Positions 34,890 through 44,667 of a DNA stretch of 64,000 nt are shown here, piece by piece; positions within the stretch are counted from its first letter, which is position 1, and every line of letters starts with the position of its first letter. The translations under genes were made by a program, and so were the position numbers. The notes under the pieces were generated by a model, which saw nothing but the letters and a program-made list of their open reading frames with translations, ran no database searches and had not been told where the DNA came from. Origin of the DNA: Glycomyces luteolus (GTDB taxonomy: Bacteria > Actinomycetota > Actinomycetes > Mycobacteriales > Micromonosporaceae); assembly GCF_027622875.1 (NCBI RefSeq), contig NZ_JAPZVP010000018.1:1-64000 (forward strand), read 5' to 3'.

Positions 34890-35777
34890 ATGGCGATCTT
34901 CCTCAACGAGAACTCCAAGGTCATCGTCCAGGGCATGACCGGCTCCGAGGGCATGAAGCACACCCGCCGCATGCTCAAGGCCGGCACCGAGATCGTGGGC
35001 GGCGTCAACCCGCGCAAGGCCGGCACCAAGGTCGACGTCGACGGCGTGAGCCTGCCGGTGTTCGCCACCGTGGCCGAGGCCATGGCCGAGACCGGCGCGA
35101 ACACCTCCGTGGTGTTCGTGCCCCCGGCGTTCTGCAAGTCCGCCGTGATCGAGGCGATCGACGCCGAGATCGAGCTCGCGATCGTCATCACCGAGGGCAT
35201 CCCGGTGCACGACTCCGTGACCTTCTGGAACTACGCCGAGGCCAAGGGCAACAAGACCCGCATCGTGGGCCCGAACTGCCCCGGCATCGCCTCCCCCGGC
35301 AAGTCGAACGCGGGCATCACCCCGGCCGACATCACCGGGACCGGCCCGATCGGCCTCGTCTCCAAGTCGGGCACGCTGACCTACCAGCTCATGTACGAGC
35401 TGCGGGACCTCGGCTTCTCGACCTCCGTCGGCATCGGCGGCGACCCGGTCATCGGGACCACCCACATCGACTGCCTCAAGGCGTTCGAAGAGGACCCCGA
35501 GACCAAGGCGATCGTCATGATCGGCGAGATCGGCGGCGACGCCGAAGAGCGCGCGGCCGAGTACATCAAGAACCACGTGACGAAGCCGGTCGTCGGCTAC
35601 ATCGCCGGTTTCACCGCCCCCGAGGGGAAGACGATGGGCCACGCGGGCGCCATCATCTCCGGTTCGGCCGGCACCGCCGAGTCGAAGAAGGAGGCCCTCG
35701 AGGCCGCCGGCGTCAAGGTCGGCAAGACCCCGAGCGAGACCGCGCGCCTCATGCGCGAGGTCATCGAGAACCTCTAA
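34890..35777 (+). CDS. sucD: Succinyl-CoA synthetase alpha subunit
   Basis: This 295-residue subunit binds CoA and carries the phospho-histidine intermediate. The CoA-binding start ([15 protein letters not shown]) is present, and the active-site His lies in [12 protein letters not shown] near residue 250. [17 protein letters not shown] and [12 protein letters not shown] are also diagnostic. Length matches the family (about 290-300). It is the second gene of the sucCD operon and is followed by a strong terminator. Confidence 0.97.
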   Translation: MAIFLNENSKVIVQGMTGSEGMKHTRRMLKAGTEIVGGVNPRKAGTKVDVDGVSLPVFATVAEAMAETGANTSVVFVPPAFCKSAVIEAIDAEIELAIVITEGIPVHDSVTFWNYAEAKGNKTRIVGPNCPGIASPGKSNAGITPADITGTGPIGLVSKSGTLTYQLMYELRDLGFSTSVGIGGDPVIGTTHIDCLKAFEEDPETKAIVMIGEIGGDAEERAAEYIKNHVTKPVVGYIAGFTAPEGKTMGHAGAIISGSAGTAESKKEALEAAGVKVGKTPSETARLMREVIENL

Positions 35778-35795
35778 GGGACGCATAGCGACACG

Positions 35796-35824
35796 AGGGC
35801 CGGACGGTGCGACCGTCCGGCCCT
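35796..35824 (+). terminator. Terminator of sucCD
   Basis: A perfect 13-bp stem (AGGGCCGGACGGT with ACCGTCCGGCCCT) and a 3-nt loop lies 19 bp after the sucD stop, followed by TCGCG rather than a T-run. Confidence 0.75.
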
Positions 35825-36031
35825 TCGCGTTGCCGGGGGGCTCCACCGGAGGCTCCGGTTGGCGGAGCGCGGAGCGGCCGTCTGGCGGTGTCCGCCGGCC
35901 CCACCCGATGCCCCAGTTGACGAAGCGAGCCGCTGCGGCCGTTCGCGTTCCCTGCGTCGATACGGCTGCGCCGCTAGCCCGGACCGGTGACGAAGCGTCC
36001 TGTCTTGGTGCCGCATCGCTAGCATGACCGC

Positions 36032-36751
36032 ATGCCTGACAAACCCCTCGGCCCCGGCGACCGCCCGCACCCGTCGGCGGCCCGCGGCGCGGCCACCGTC
36101 GGATGGGCGCTCCTGCCGCTGATCCCCGGCCTCGGCGCCCCGATCGCCTGCGCCATCGCCGTCGGGCGCCGCCCCTCCCCGGCCACCGCCGTGCCGCTGG
36201 TCCTCTACTCGGCCGCGCTCATCGGGTTCTTCGCGTTCCTCCTGCCGTTCCCGGCCGGCGAGTCGCCGGGATGGGCCAGCCTGCTCGCCTTCCTCTCGCT
36301 GCTCGCCTCCACCCTCGGCGCCTCCGCACACCTCTTCGCGATCCGCCGATACGTATGGGCCCCAGTGGAACCGCGCCCCGCCGCACCCAAGCCCGCCAAA
36401 CCGGCCATACCCGGCCAGGACTGGGTCGCACCCGCACTCGACCGCGCGGCCCGGCTCCGCCAGGACGCCCGCCGACTGGCCGAAGGCGACCCCGCGCTGG
36501 CGAAGCGCAGCGGCGTCGGCCGCCCCGATCTGCCGCGGCAGTTCGACGACGGCGGGCTCGTCGACCTCAACCACGCCGCCGTCGAAGTCCTGCGGGAGCT
36601 CCCCGGCTTCAACGAGGCGACCGCGAGGCAGGTCCGCGAACGGGTCGAGAGCGTCGGGCCGTTCCAGAGCATCGACGAAGTGATCGTCGAGATCGGGCTC
36701 GCGCCCGGCTTCGAGAAGCACTTGCGCGAGTACGCCCTGCTCATGCCGTGA
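36032..36751 (+). CDS. Membrane protein with C-terminal helix-hairpin-helix domain
   Basis: This 239-residue protein has three hydrophobic segments in the first 110 residues, a Pro/Lys/Ala linker, and a C-terminal ComEA-like helix-hairpin-helix: LVDLNHAAVEVLRELPGF, then ATARQVRERVESVGPFQSID. The VDLN-A-----L--LPG pattern is that of DNA-binding HhH motifs found in competence protein ComEA and related proteins. It may bind DNA or another partner at the membrane. It is not next to any comEC gene, and a role in DNA uptake is not shown. Confidence 0.75.
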   Translation: MPDKPLGPGDRPHPSAARGAATVGWALLPLIPGLGAPIACAIAVGRRPSPATAVPLVLYSAALIGFFAFLLPFPAGESPGWASLLAFLSLLASTLGASAHLFAIRRYVWAPVEPRPAAPKPAKPAIPGQDWVAPALDRAARLRQDARRLAEGDPALAKRSGVGRPDLPRQFDDGGLVDLNHAAVEVLRELPGFNEATARQVRERVESVGPFQSIDEVIVEIGLAPGFEKHLREYALLMP

Positions 36752-36875
36752 AGCGCCGCAAGCGGTCCGGTGCCGCGGCTCGGGCGGGCGCCGGGCCGAT
36801 CCGGCGGTCAGGCATATTGGTACCCGTACTAGCCGCGCGGCCAGTTCGGCCGCTGTGACGCCTTGGGAGAAGCCG

Positions 36876-38156
36876 ATGACCGGGACCGTGCTGTTCGAGC
36901 GGGCCGCTGTGCTCGACACCGCCGCGGGCGAACTGGTCCGCGATCAGCGCGTCCTGGTGCGCGGCAATGAGATCGCCGCAGTCGGGCCCGACCTCGAAGC
37001 GCCCGACGCCCGCGTGATCGATCTCGCCGGGAAGACCCTCATGCCCGGACTCATCGACTGCCACGCGCACGTCAACGCCCACAGCGCCAACCTGGCCGGG
37101 CTCGCCGACGAGTCGCCCGCGTACGTGGCCCTCAAGGCCGCCGACGAGATGCGGGCGATGCTGCACCGCGGGTTCACCACCGTGCGCGACCCGGGCGGCG
37201 CGGACTTCGGCCTGCACGAGGCCCTCAACGAGGGCGTGATCGAAGGCCCGCGCCTGTACTTCGGCGGCAAGGCGCTCTCCCAGACCGGCGGGCACGGCGA
37301 CGGCCGCCCGCGCGGCCGCAGCGTGCGCGAGGACCACCAGTGCTGCCCCGACCTCAGTACGGTCTGCGACGGTGTCGATGAAGTTCGCAGGGCTGCAAGG
37401 GAACAGTTGCGTACCGGCGCGTTCCACGTCAAGATCATGCTCTCCGGCGGCGTCGCCTCACCGACCGACCGGATCGACTCGACCCAGTTCTCGCTCGAGG
37501 AGATCCGCGCGATCGTAGAAGAAGCCGAGGCCGCCAACCGGTACGTGGCCGGGCACGCGTACACCGCTCGGGCCATCAACCGGGGCCTCGAGGCGGGCGT
37601 CCGCTCGATCGAGCACGGCAACCTCCTCGACGAGTCCAGCATCGATCTGTTCCTGGAGCACGACGCGTTCCTGGTGCCCACCTTGGTGACCTACCAGCGC
37701 ATGGCCGCCGAGGGCGTCGAGCACGGCCTCCCCGCCGAGAGCATCGCCAAGAACCCCATCGTGCTCGACGCCGGACTCCGCGCGCTCGAACTCGCCCACC
37801 GCGCCGGCGTCAACCTCTGCTACGGCTCCGACCTCCTCGGCGGCATGCGCCGACACCAGTTGGAGGAGTTCACGATCCGCGGCGCGGTCATTCCGGCAGC
37901 CGACGTGATCCGCTCCGCCACCGTCACTGCCGCAAGGCTGCTCGGTGAGGAGGGCCGCCTCGGACAGGTCGTCCCGGGCGCGCTCGCCGACCTCATCGTC
38001 ATAGACGGCGACCCGCTCGCGGACCTCGCCGTACTCACTCGGCCTGAGGAGAACCTGCAGCTGATCATGCAGGGCGGCAAGGTCAAAGCCGATCAGCTGT
38101 TACGGGCGGGCCGGGCGTTCGCGCCCGGCCGCGCATCCGATCCGGGGCGAATCTAG
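36876..38156 (+). CDS. Metal-dependent amidohydrolase (imidazolonepropionase-like)
   Basis: This 426-residue enzyme has the amidohydrolase (TIM-barrel) metal site: CHAHVNAH near residue 65 (His-x-His), carboxylated Lys candidate in HVKIMLSGG near 187, His in VAGHAYTARA, His in SIEHGNLLD and Asp in YGSDLLGG near 315. The N-terminal urease-like beta domain and the C-terminal GQVVPGALADLIVIDGDPL are also present. This subgroup includes Xaa-Pro dipeptidases and organophosphate-acting enzymes; the substrate cannot be read. ATG 36876 follows GGGAGAAG. Confidence 0.85.
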   Translation: MTGTVLFERAAVLDTAAGELVRDQRVLVRGNEIAAVGPDLEAPDARVIDLAGKTLMPGLIDCHAHVNAHSANLAGLADESPAYVALKAADEMRAMLHRGFTTVRDPGGADFGLHEALNEGVIEGPRLYFGGKALSQTGGHGDGRPRGRSVREDHQCCPDLSTVCDGVDEVRRAAREQLRTGAFHVKIMLSGGVASPTDRIDSTQFSLEEIRAIVEEAEAANRYVAGHAYTARAINRGLEAGVRSIEHGNLLDESSIDLFLEHDAFLVPTLVTYQRMAAEGVEHGLPAESIAKNPIVLDAGLRALELAHRAGVNLCYGSDLLGGMRRHQLEEFTIRGAVIPAADVIRSATVTAARLLGEEGRLGQVVPGALADLIVIDGDPLADLAVLTRPEENLQLIMQGGKVKADQLLRAGRAFAPGRASDPGRI

Positions 38157-38245
38157 AGCGGATCCAGAGCGCGCCCGGTCACTGTGGCTCCCAACGAGAC
38201 CGCACCTCCGTCCCCCGGGCCGGAGGCCGATCCAGGGAGACGCCC

Positions 38246-38650
38246 ATGACCGATCCGCAACGGTCCCTTGAAAACCTCGCCGCCGTCGTCGAGCAGGCGG
38301 CCGGCATGGCGCAGCGCGTCGGCCAGGGCGCGAACGTCCCGCCCGTCGCCGTCCAAGGCTGCGACGGCGGCCTGCGCGTCATCGCCGCCCCGCCCGGCTT
38401 CATCAAGGTCGAGATCCGCGACCCGCGCGTCCTCCAGCGCGGCTCCGACGAGGTCTCCCGGGAGATCGGCCGCGCCGCGAACGAGGCGCTGCACCGCCTG
38501 CGCCACTCGATGACGACCGCCGCCCCGGTCGACCCCGCGGCCGTAGCCGAGGAGTTCGCGCGCGTCAGCGCCCAAGGCAGGCAGGCGTTCCAGCAGGTGC
38601 TCGACTCGGTCATGCGCCTCCAGCACCCGACCGGAACGGCGGCGCCGTGA
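38246..38650 (+). CDS. YbaB/EbfC-like protein of a type VII toxin module
   Basis: This 134-residue protein has the YbaB/EbfC layout: an N-terminal helix (SLENLAAVVEQAAGMAQRV), a strand pair (VQGCDGGLRVIAAPPGFIKVEI) and a long C-terminal helix region. In actinobacteria, such divergent YbaB paralogues are often first genes of loci that encode EspC-like and WXG100-like proteins and a polymorphic toxin. It differs clearly from the housekeeping YbaB at 47338-47682. Its stop overlaps the next start (GTGA). A DNA-binding or chaperone role is unproven. Confidence 0.7.
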   Translation: MTDPQRSLENLAAVVEQAAGMAQRVGQGANVPPVAVQGCDGGLRVIAAPPGFIKVEIRDPRVLQRGSDEVSREIGRAANEALHRLRHSMTTAAPVDPAAVAEEFARVSAQGRQAFQQVLDSVMRLQHPTGTAAP

Positions 38651-38973
38651 CCGTCGCCAACGACCCCGACACGCTCGACGCCCAAGGGCAGCAGCTCATG
38701 GAGCTCGGCGAAGCGGTCGCCGCCTCCGTCGACAGACTCGGCGACAAGGCCGAGAGCGTGCACGGCTGCTTCGGGAACGGCGAGATCGGCCGGCTCATGG
38801 AGGAGCACCACGGCGAAGTGCTCAATACCGCCCTGGACGTGCTCTACGTGGCCGCCTACGAAGTCCAGTCCGCCGGAGGCGACCTGAAGGGCTTCGCGCA
38901 GCAGTGGCGCGACGCCGACGACGCGGCCAAGAGCGACTTCGGGCGCATCGGCGACGAGATGGGCGGCGGCTGA
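38647..38973 (+). CDS. EspC/DUF2580-like type VII secretion target
   Basis: This 108-residue, largely helical protein has the size and pattern of ESX-1 EspC/DUF2580 proteins: ANDPDTLDAQGQQLMELGEAV at the start and a mid-protein break GCFGNGEIG between two helices. It lacks a strict WxG turn. It starts at GTG within the YbaB-like gene and its stop overlaps the next ATG by one base. Such proteins are exported as helical-hairpin dimers with larger partners. No secretion machinery is encoded in this window, so export would rely on genes elsewhere. Confidence 0.65.
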   Translation: MTVANDPDTLDAQGQQLMELGEAVAASVDRLGDKAESVHGCFGNGEIGRLMEEHHGEVLNTALDVLYVAAYEVQSAGGDLKGFAQQWRDADDAAKSDFGRIGDEMGGG

Positions 38974-39467
38974 TGACCATCACCCTGCCCGAGGACCTGC
39001 GCGGCCTCCTCAGCGAACTCGGATTCGAGTTCCCCACCGCCGACGAAGACAAGATCGCCGAACTCGGCAGCGCCTGGTCGACCCTCGGCCTCGAACTCTC
39101 CCTCCACGCCGTCCAGGTCGGCCTCAGCGCCGCCGGCGTCTGGAGCGAGCACAGCGGCAAGGACATCGACGCGTTCAAGACCTGGTGGGAGGGCGAGGAC
39201 AACCCGCCGAAATCCCTCCCCGAAGGCGCGACCGCCGCCGCCATGACCGGCACGGCCCTGCAGATCTGCGCCAACATCGTCATCGGCCTGAAGATGTACA
39301 TCATCGCGGAACTCGCGGCCACCGTCTACGCGATCGCCGCCGCTGTCGCCGCGGCGGTCGCGAGCGGCGGCCTCGGCGGTGCAGCCGTCGTCGCCATCAA
39401 GCAGGCCGCGAAAGAGGCCATCGGCTGGGCCATCGAAGAGGCCCTCACCCAGATCCTGGAGGGCTGA
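38973..39467 (+). CDS. WXG100-like toxin delivery domain (CpnT N-terminus-like), stand-alone
   Basis: This 164-residue protein begins TITLPEDLRGLLSELGFEFP and continues with TADEDKIAELGSAW, as in N-terminal WXG100-like domains of large T7SS polymorphic toxins. It then has a hydrophobic stretch (ICANIVIGLKMYIIAELAATVY) and an Ala/Gly-rich segment (AVAAAVASGGLGGAAVVAIK). In typical proteins a toxin domain follows in the same chain. Here the gene stops, and the next frame starts inside the stop codon (TGATG) with the toxin, in a different reading frame. It is either a natural split or a frameshifted fusion. Confidence 0.7.
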   Translation: MTITLPEDLRGLLSELGFEFPTADEDKIAELGSAWSTLGLELSLHAVQVGLSAAGVWSEHSGKDIDAFKTWWEGEDNPPKSLPEGATAAAMTGTALQICANIVIGLKMYIIAELAATVYAIAAAVAAAVASGGLGGAAVVAIKQAAKEAIGWAIEEALTQILEG

Positions 39468-39991
39468 TGAGCGGCAAGCACAACGGCCTCATCAAGAAGG
39501 CGCTCGACTTCCTCAAAGAGAAGAAGACCCGCAAGGGCCAGGCGCACCGCATGAACGGCCGGTCGCTCCGGCACCAGATGCGCGGCGAGGTCAAGACCTA
39601 CAACGTCGCCCGGCGCAACCAGCCGCCCGACTACCAGAAGCGCGGCACCGGCTACCACTACCGGCCCGGCGGCCACGACCTCCCCGGCCGCCGCACCACC
39701 ATCACCAAGCGGCACCCCAACGGCGTCTACGAGGGGACGCCCGAATTCCAGAACAGCAAGCCGCCGCCCGACTGGGTGCCGAAGAACGGCAACGGCAAGT
39801 CCGCGTTCTTCCCCGACAGCTGGGGGCCCCGGAAGGTCGACGACGCCACCTCCTCCGCGTTCAAGAACGGCACGAAGAACGAGGACGGCACCTGGAGCGG
39901 CGTATACGACGGCGTCAAGATCAACGGGTTCTGGGACCCGAAGACCGGCAAGATCGGCCACGGATTCCCAGCCTGGGTCGATGAACAATAG
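39467..39991 (+). CDS. EndoU-like nuclease toxin
   Basis: This 174-residue basic protein has an N-terminal Lys/Arg-rich segment (KKALDFLKEKKTRKGQAHRM) and a C-terminal EndoU-type domain: HPNGVYEGTPEF, then GKSAFFPDSWGPRKVDDATS, then GVYDGVKINGFWDPKTGKIG with final HGFPAW. The FFP-x-xW and GV-I-G(F/Y)-(D/N)P-G-I--(A/G)FP patterns match bacterial EndoU (BECR-fold) ribonucleases. Candidate catalytic His residues lie in GGHDLPG and KRHPNGV, not assigned with certainty. The start overlaps the delivery-domain gene by one base. The next gene is the probable immunity protein. Confidence 0.75.
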   Translation: MSGKHNGLIKKALDFLKEKKTRKGQAHRMNGRSLRHQMRGEVKTYNVARRNQPPDYQKRGTGYHYRPGGHDLPGRRTTITKRHPNGVYEGTPEFQNSKPPPDWVPKNGNGKSAFFPDSWGPRKVDDATSSAFKNGTKNEDGTWSGVYDGVKINGFWDPKTGKIGHGFPAWVDEQ

Positions 39992-40008
39992 CGAAGTAGG
40001 GTGACGAC

Positions 40009-40470
40009 ATGGACTTCTACGCGAAGCGCGAAGGCGGGATCGGCTACACCGGCCACCGGCCCGACCACGACCGGGAGCTCGGCACCTGGTTGAGCTTCGA
40101 CCTGGGCCGCAACTACTTCGGCTGCCTCAACGCACTCATGTCCATAGCGGATGTCGAAGCGGGAGAGAAGCAGCGCGAGCACTTCGAAGGCGAAGGCTAC
40201 GACGTCGAGTTCGCGCCCGACACGGTCACCGTCGCACACCGGTACCTCGACGACCGCGCCACCGCCTACGACTTCGCGGAGGCGAAGGACGCGATCGAAG
40301 CCCTCTGGCGGTGCATCATCACCGTCCCCGGCAGCCCGCAAGCGATCCGCGTGCACCGGCCCGACCTGCCCGAACACCTCGCCGACCTCGTGCTCTGGGA
40401 AACCCAGTGGCAGCGCAGGCACCCTTACCGGGGACGCATCGAGGGCATCCCCGCCGACGGCCCCGCGTAG
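40009..40470 (+). CDS. Candidate immunity protein for the EndoU toxin
   Basis: This 153-residue acidic protein follows the toxin gene after 17 bp and has no recognised domain. It is rich in aromatic and acidic residues (for example REHFEGEGYDVEFAPDTVT), fitting a cytoplasmic binder of a basic nuclease. The position directly after the toxin, ahead of a strong terminator, is the usual place for immunity genes. The function is inferred from context. Confidence 0.6.
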   Translation: MDFYAKREGGIGYTGHRPDHDRELGTWLSFDLGRNYFGCLNALMSIADVEAGEKQREHFEGEGYDVEFAPDTVTVAHRYLDDRATAYDFAEAKDAIEALWRCIITVPGSPQAIRVHRPDLPEHLADLVLWETQWQRRHPYRGRIEGIPADGPA

Positions 40471-40491
40471 ACCGCGACCGGAGCGGGAAAC

Positions 40492-40529
40492 GGCGGCGCG
40501 GACGGGGTTCTCGCCCCGCCCGCGCCGCC
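40492..40529. terminator. Terminator between toxin module and peptide importer
   Basis: A 16-bp stem with one mismatch (GGCGGCGCGG at the left end, CCGCGCCGCC at the right end) lies 21 bp after the immunity gene and 28 bp before the end of the converging dppF-type gene. Confidence 0.75.
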
Positions 40530-40557
40530 TTGCTCATTCGCTGCGCCCCAATATCGA

Positions 40558-41606
40558 TCAGAGGTCGAAGTGGCACGCCACCTTGTGGCCGCCGGCCGCC
40601 TCGCGCCATTCCGGTTCCACCTCGGCGCAGATGTCCTCCGCCCACGGGCAGCGGGTGCGGAAACGGCAGCCCGACGGCGGATTCGCCGGGGACGGCAGGT
40701 CGCCCTTGAGGATGATCCGCTCCCGGTTCGCCTCGACCTCCGGATCCGGTTGGGGCACCGCCGAAAGCAGGGCCTTCGTGTACGGGTGACGCGGGCGCTC
40801 GTAGATGGTCTCCGAGTCCGCCTCCTCCACGAGCTTGCCGAGATACATGACCCCGACCCGGTCCGAGAGGTGGCGCACCACCGCGAGGTCGTGCGCGATC
40901 ACGAGATACGTCAGGCCGAACTCGTCCTGGAGCTCGTCGAGCAGGTTCATCACCTGCGCCTGGATCGAGACGTCCAAGGCGCTCACCGGCTCGTCGCACA
41001 CGATCAGGTCCGGACGCAGCATCAGCGCCCGCGCGATCCCGAGGCGCTGCCGCTGCCCGCCCGAGAACTCGTGCGGGAAGCGCTCCAGCACCGACTTCGG
41101 CAGGCCCACCGCGTCGAGCGTCTCGACCGCGAGCTTGCGGCGCTCGGCCTTCGACCCGACCCCGTGGACCTTCAGCGGCTCCGACAAGAGCATGTCCACG
41201 TTGTGCCTCGGATTGAGCGAACCGAGCGGGTCCTGGAAGACCATCTGCATCCTGGACCTGAAGCGGCGCAGGCGCTCGCCCTTCATCGCGGTCACTTCTT
41301 CACCGCCGAGCCGCACGCGGCCCGCGGTCGGCTCCTCAAGGCGCAGCACGGCCCGGCCGAACGTGGTCTTGCCGCAACCGGATTCACCGACCAGGCCGTA
41401 CGTGCCGCCCGAGTCGATGCCCAGGCCGACGCCGTCGACGGCCTGGACGTGGCCCACCGTGCGCTCCACGACGATGCCGCGCCGGATCGGGAAGTGGACC
41501 TTCAGATCCTCGACCTCGAGCAGCCGCGTGGACGCGGTCGCGGCAGCGGACAGGTCCGGTTCCTCGGTGCGCTGCGCGGGAACGTGCGGCTCCGTTTGCT
41601 CAGTGC

Positions 41607-41610
<4 letters not shown>
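40558..41610 (-). CDS. Dipeptide/oligopeptide ABC importer ATP-binding protein (DppF/OppF type)
   Basis: This 350-residue ATPase has Walker A GESGCGKTT near residue 80, Q-loop QMVFQDPLGSLNPR, signature FSGGQRQR and Walker B LIVCDEPVSALD. The C-terminal oligopeptide/dipeptide signature extension contains PSGCRFRTRCPWAEDIC, a cysteine-rich segment typical of this family. A polar N-terminal tail of about 30 residues precedes the domain. ATG 41610 overlaps the dppD-type stop by four bases. It works with the 41607-42680 ATPase as a heterodimer. Confidence 0.94.
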
Positions 41611-42679
<1,069 letters not shown>

Positions 42680-42680
<1 letters not shown>

Positions 42681-43642
42681 TACTCCTGCCTCCTCAGCCT
42701 CGGGTCGAGCGATTCGCGCATGGCCTCGCCCAGGAGGGTGAAGCCGAGCGCCGTGACGATGATGCCGACGGCCGGGTAGATCGCCAGTTGCGGTGCGCCG
42801 GAGAGGAACCGCTGCGCGTCGGCGAGCATGGTCCCCCATTCGGCACTGCCCGGGTCGGGGTTGCCGAGGCCCAGGTAGGAGAGCGCGGCGGCCTCGATGA
42901 TCGCCGTGGCGAGCACGAGCGTCGCCTGGACGATCACCGGGCCGAGCGAGTTCGGCAGGATGTGCGAGACCACGATCCGTCCTTTGGGGACGCCGATTGC
43001 GATCGCGGCGAGCACGTAGTCCGAGTGGGCCTGCGCCAGCATCGAACCGCGCAGCAGCCGCGCGAAGATCGGGATCTGCGCGACCCCGACCGCGATCATG
43101 ACCGTGCGCAGCGACGGGCCCAGCAGGGCCGCGACGCTCAAGGCCAGCAGCAGCATCGGGATCGCCAGCGCGACGTCGACCGCGCGCATGATGACCGCTT
43201 CGACGCGTTCGCCCCAGCGGCCGCCGAAGGTGCCCGCGGCGGCGGCGACGCCGCCGATGAACGCTCCGGCGATGAAGCCGATGAAGGTGGCGACGACGCC
43301 GACGAGCAGTGTCTGGCGGGCGCCGACGATCATGCGGGAGAACATGTCCCGACCCAGGTGGTCGAGGCCGAACCAGTTCTCCGGGCGCGGCCCGGGGAAG
43401 ATGTTCTGGTTGAGGAACACCTCGCGGCCCCAGGTCTGCGCCGTCGGGTCGTACGGGGCGACCCAGGGGCCGACGACGGCGACGAGGACGAAGAGGCCGA
43501 CGATGATCGCGCCGGTGAGCGCCATGGGCGAGTGGCGCATGCGGCGGATCGACTGCCGCCACAGGGAACCGGTCTTGGCGTCCCGGGCGGTGGCCGTGGC
43601 CTCGATGAGCCGGTCGAGCTTCTCGATTTTCGCGGTGGTCAT
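42680..43642 (-). CDS. Dipeptide/oligopeptide ABC importer permease (DppC/OppC type)
   Basis: This 320-residue permease has the OppC N-terminal domain (SPMALTGAIIVGLFVLVAVV near residue 40) and the C-terminal permease core with about five more helices. The EAA-type coupling loop is IAIGVPKGRIVVSHILPN. The extracytoplasmic GLDHLGRDMFSR motif is typical of the family. ATG 43642 overlaps the dppB-type gene by four bases; its stop TAA shares a base with the next ATG. Confidence 0.94.
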
Positions 43643-44646
43643 TTGCGCACCCGCACTCTCGGGTCGAGCAGGCCGTACGAGAGGTCTACGAGGAGGTTGA
43701 TGACCACGTAGAACACGGCGATGACGAGGATGAAGCCCATGAGCGCGGGGTAGTCGCGCTCGGTGGTGGCCTGGTAGACGAACGAGCCGATGCCGCCGAA
43801 CGCGAACACGCTCTCGGTGAGCACGGCGCCCGCGAACAGGCTGCCGAGCAGGAGGCCGATGATCGTGGCGATCGGGAGCATGGCGTTGCGCATGACGTGG
43901 CGGCCGCGGACGGTGGAGGGCTTGAGGCCCTTGGCGTCCGCGGTGCGGACGTAGTCCTCGCCGACGACGTCGAGCACGCTCGCGCGGGTGATGCGCACGA
44001 TGACCGCGAGCGGGATCGAGGAGAGCGCGATGGCGGGCAGGATGAGGTGTTTCACCGCGTCCCAGGCGATGTCGAATTCGCCGGTGATGATCCCGTCGAA
44101 GACGCGCAGGCCTGTCACTTCGGTGAAGTCGGCGCCGGCGGTGAGCCGGAACGTGGTCGGCAGCCATCCGAGCTCCTGCGCGAACACCACTTTGAGCATG
44201 GCGGCGAGGAAGAAGATCGGGATGCAGGTCCCCAGCAGCGAGCCGGAGACGGTGCCGAAGTCGATCCAGGTGCCGCGGCGCTTGGCCGCGAGGTACCCGA
44301 GCGGGATGCCGAGGCCGACGGCGATGAGCATGGCGGCCAAGGAGAGTTCGACGGTGGCGGGCAGGCGTTCGGCGAGCTCGGTCGCGATCGGGCGTCCGCT
44401 CGACAGCGAGGAGCCGAAGTCGAGGCGGACGATGCGTCCGAGGAACTCGCCGTACTGGGTCCAGACGGGTTCGTCCAGACCCAGTGCGGCCCGCAGCGCC
44501 TCCCGCTGCCGGTCCGTGGCGTTCTCGGGGAGCAGCCGGTTCTCGGGTCCGCCCGGGAGGGCTTTGAACCACGCGAACAGGAGCAGTGAGAGTCCCAAGA
44601 GCGCCACGGACAACTGCAGGAGGCGCTTAACGGTGTAGCGCAGCAT
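43639..44646 (-). CDS. Dipeptide/oligopeptide ABC importer permease (DppB/OppB type)
   Basis: This 335-residue permease begins MLRYTVKRLLQLSVALLGLS, the usual OppB start, and has about six membrane helices. The coupling loop is TADAKGLKPSTVRGRHVMRN, followed by a helix-rich end and GLLDPRVRVR. The extracytoplasmic segment (about residues 30-100) contains LDEPVWTQYGEFLGRIVRLD, common to the family. It follows the solute-binding protein gene by 21 bp. Confidence 0.94.
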   Translation of the reverse strand: MLRYTVKRLLQLSVALLGLSLLLFAWFKALPGGPENRLLPENATDRQREALRAALGLDEPVWTQYGEFLGRIVRLDFGSSLSSGRPIATELAERLPATVELSLAAMLIAVGLGIPLGYLAAKRRGTWIDFGTVSGSLLGTCIPIFFLAAMLKVVFAQELGWLPTTFRLTAGADFTEVTGLRVFDGIITGEFDIAWDAVKHLILPAIALSSIPLAVIVRITRASVLDVVGEDYVRTADAKGLKPSTVRGRHVMRNAMLPIATIIGLLLGSLFAGAVLTESVFAFGGIGSFVYQATTERDYPALMGFILVIAVFYVVINLLVDLSYGLLDPRVRVRK

Positions 44647-44667
44647 ATTCGGCTGTAATCGTTCCGA

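Noticed and set aside
38246-38650. Second housekeeping YbaB
   Set aside because: Its sequence is divergent from the dnaX-linked YbaB and its context is a secretion-toxin locus, so it is treated as a module-specific paralogue.
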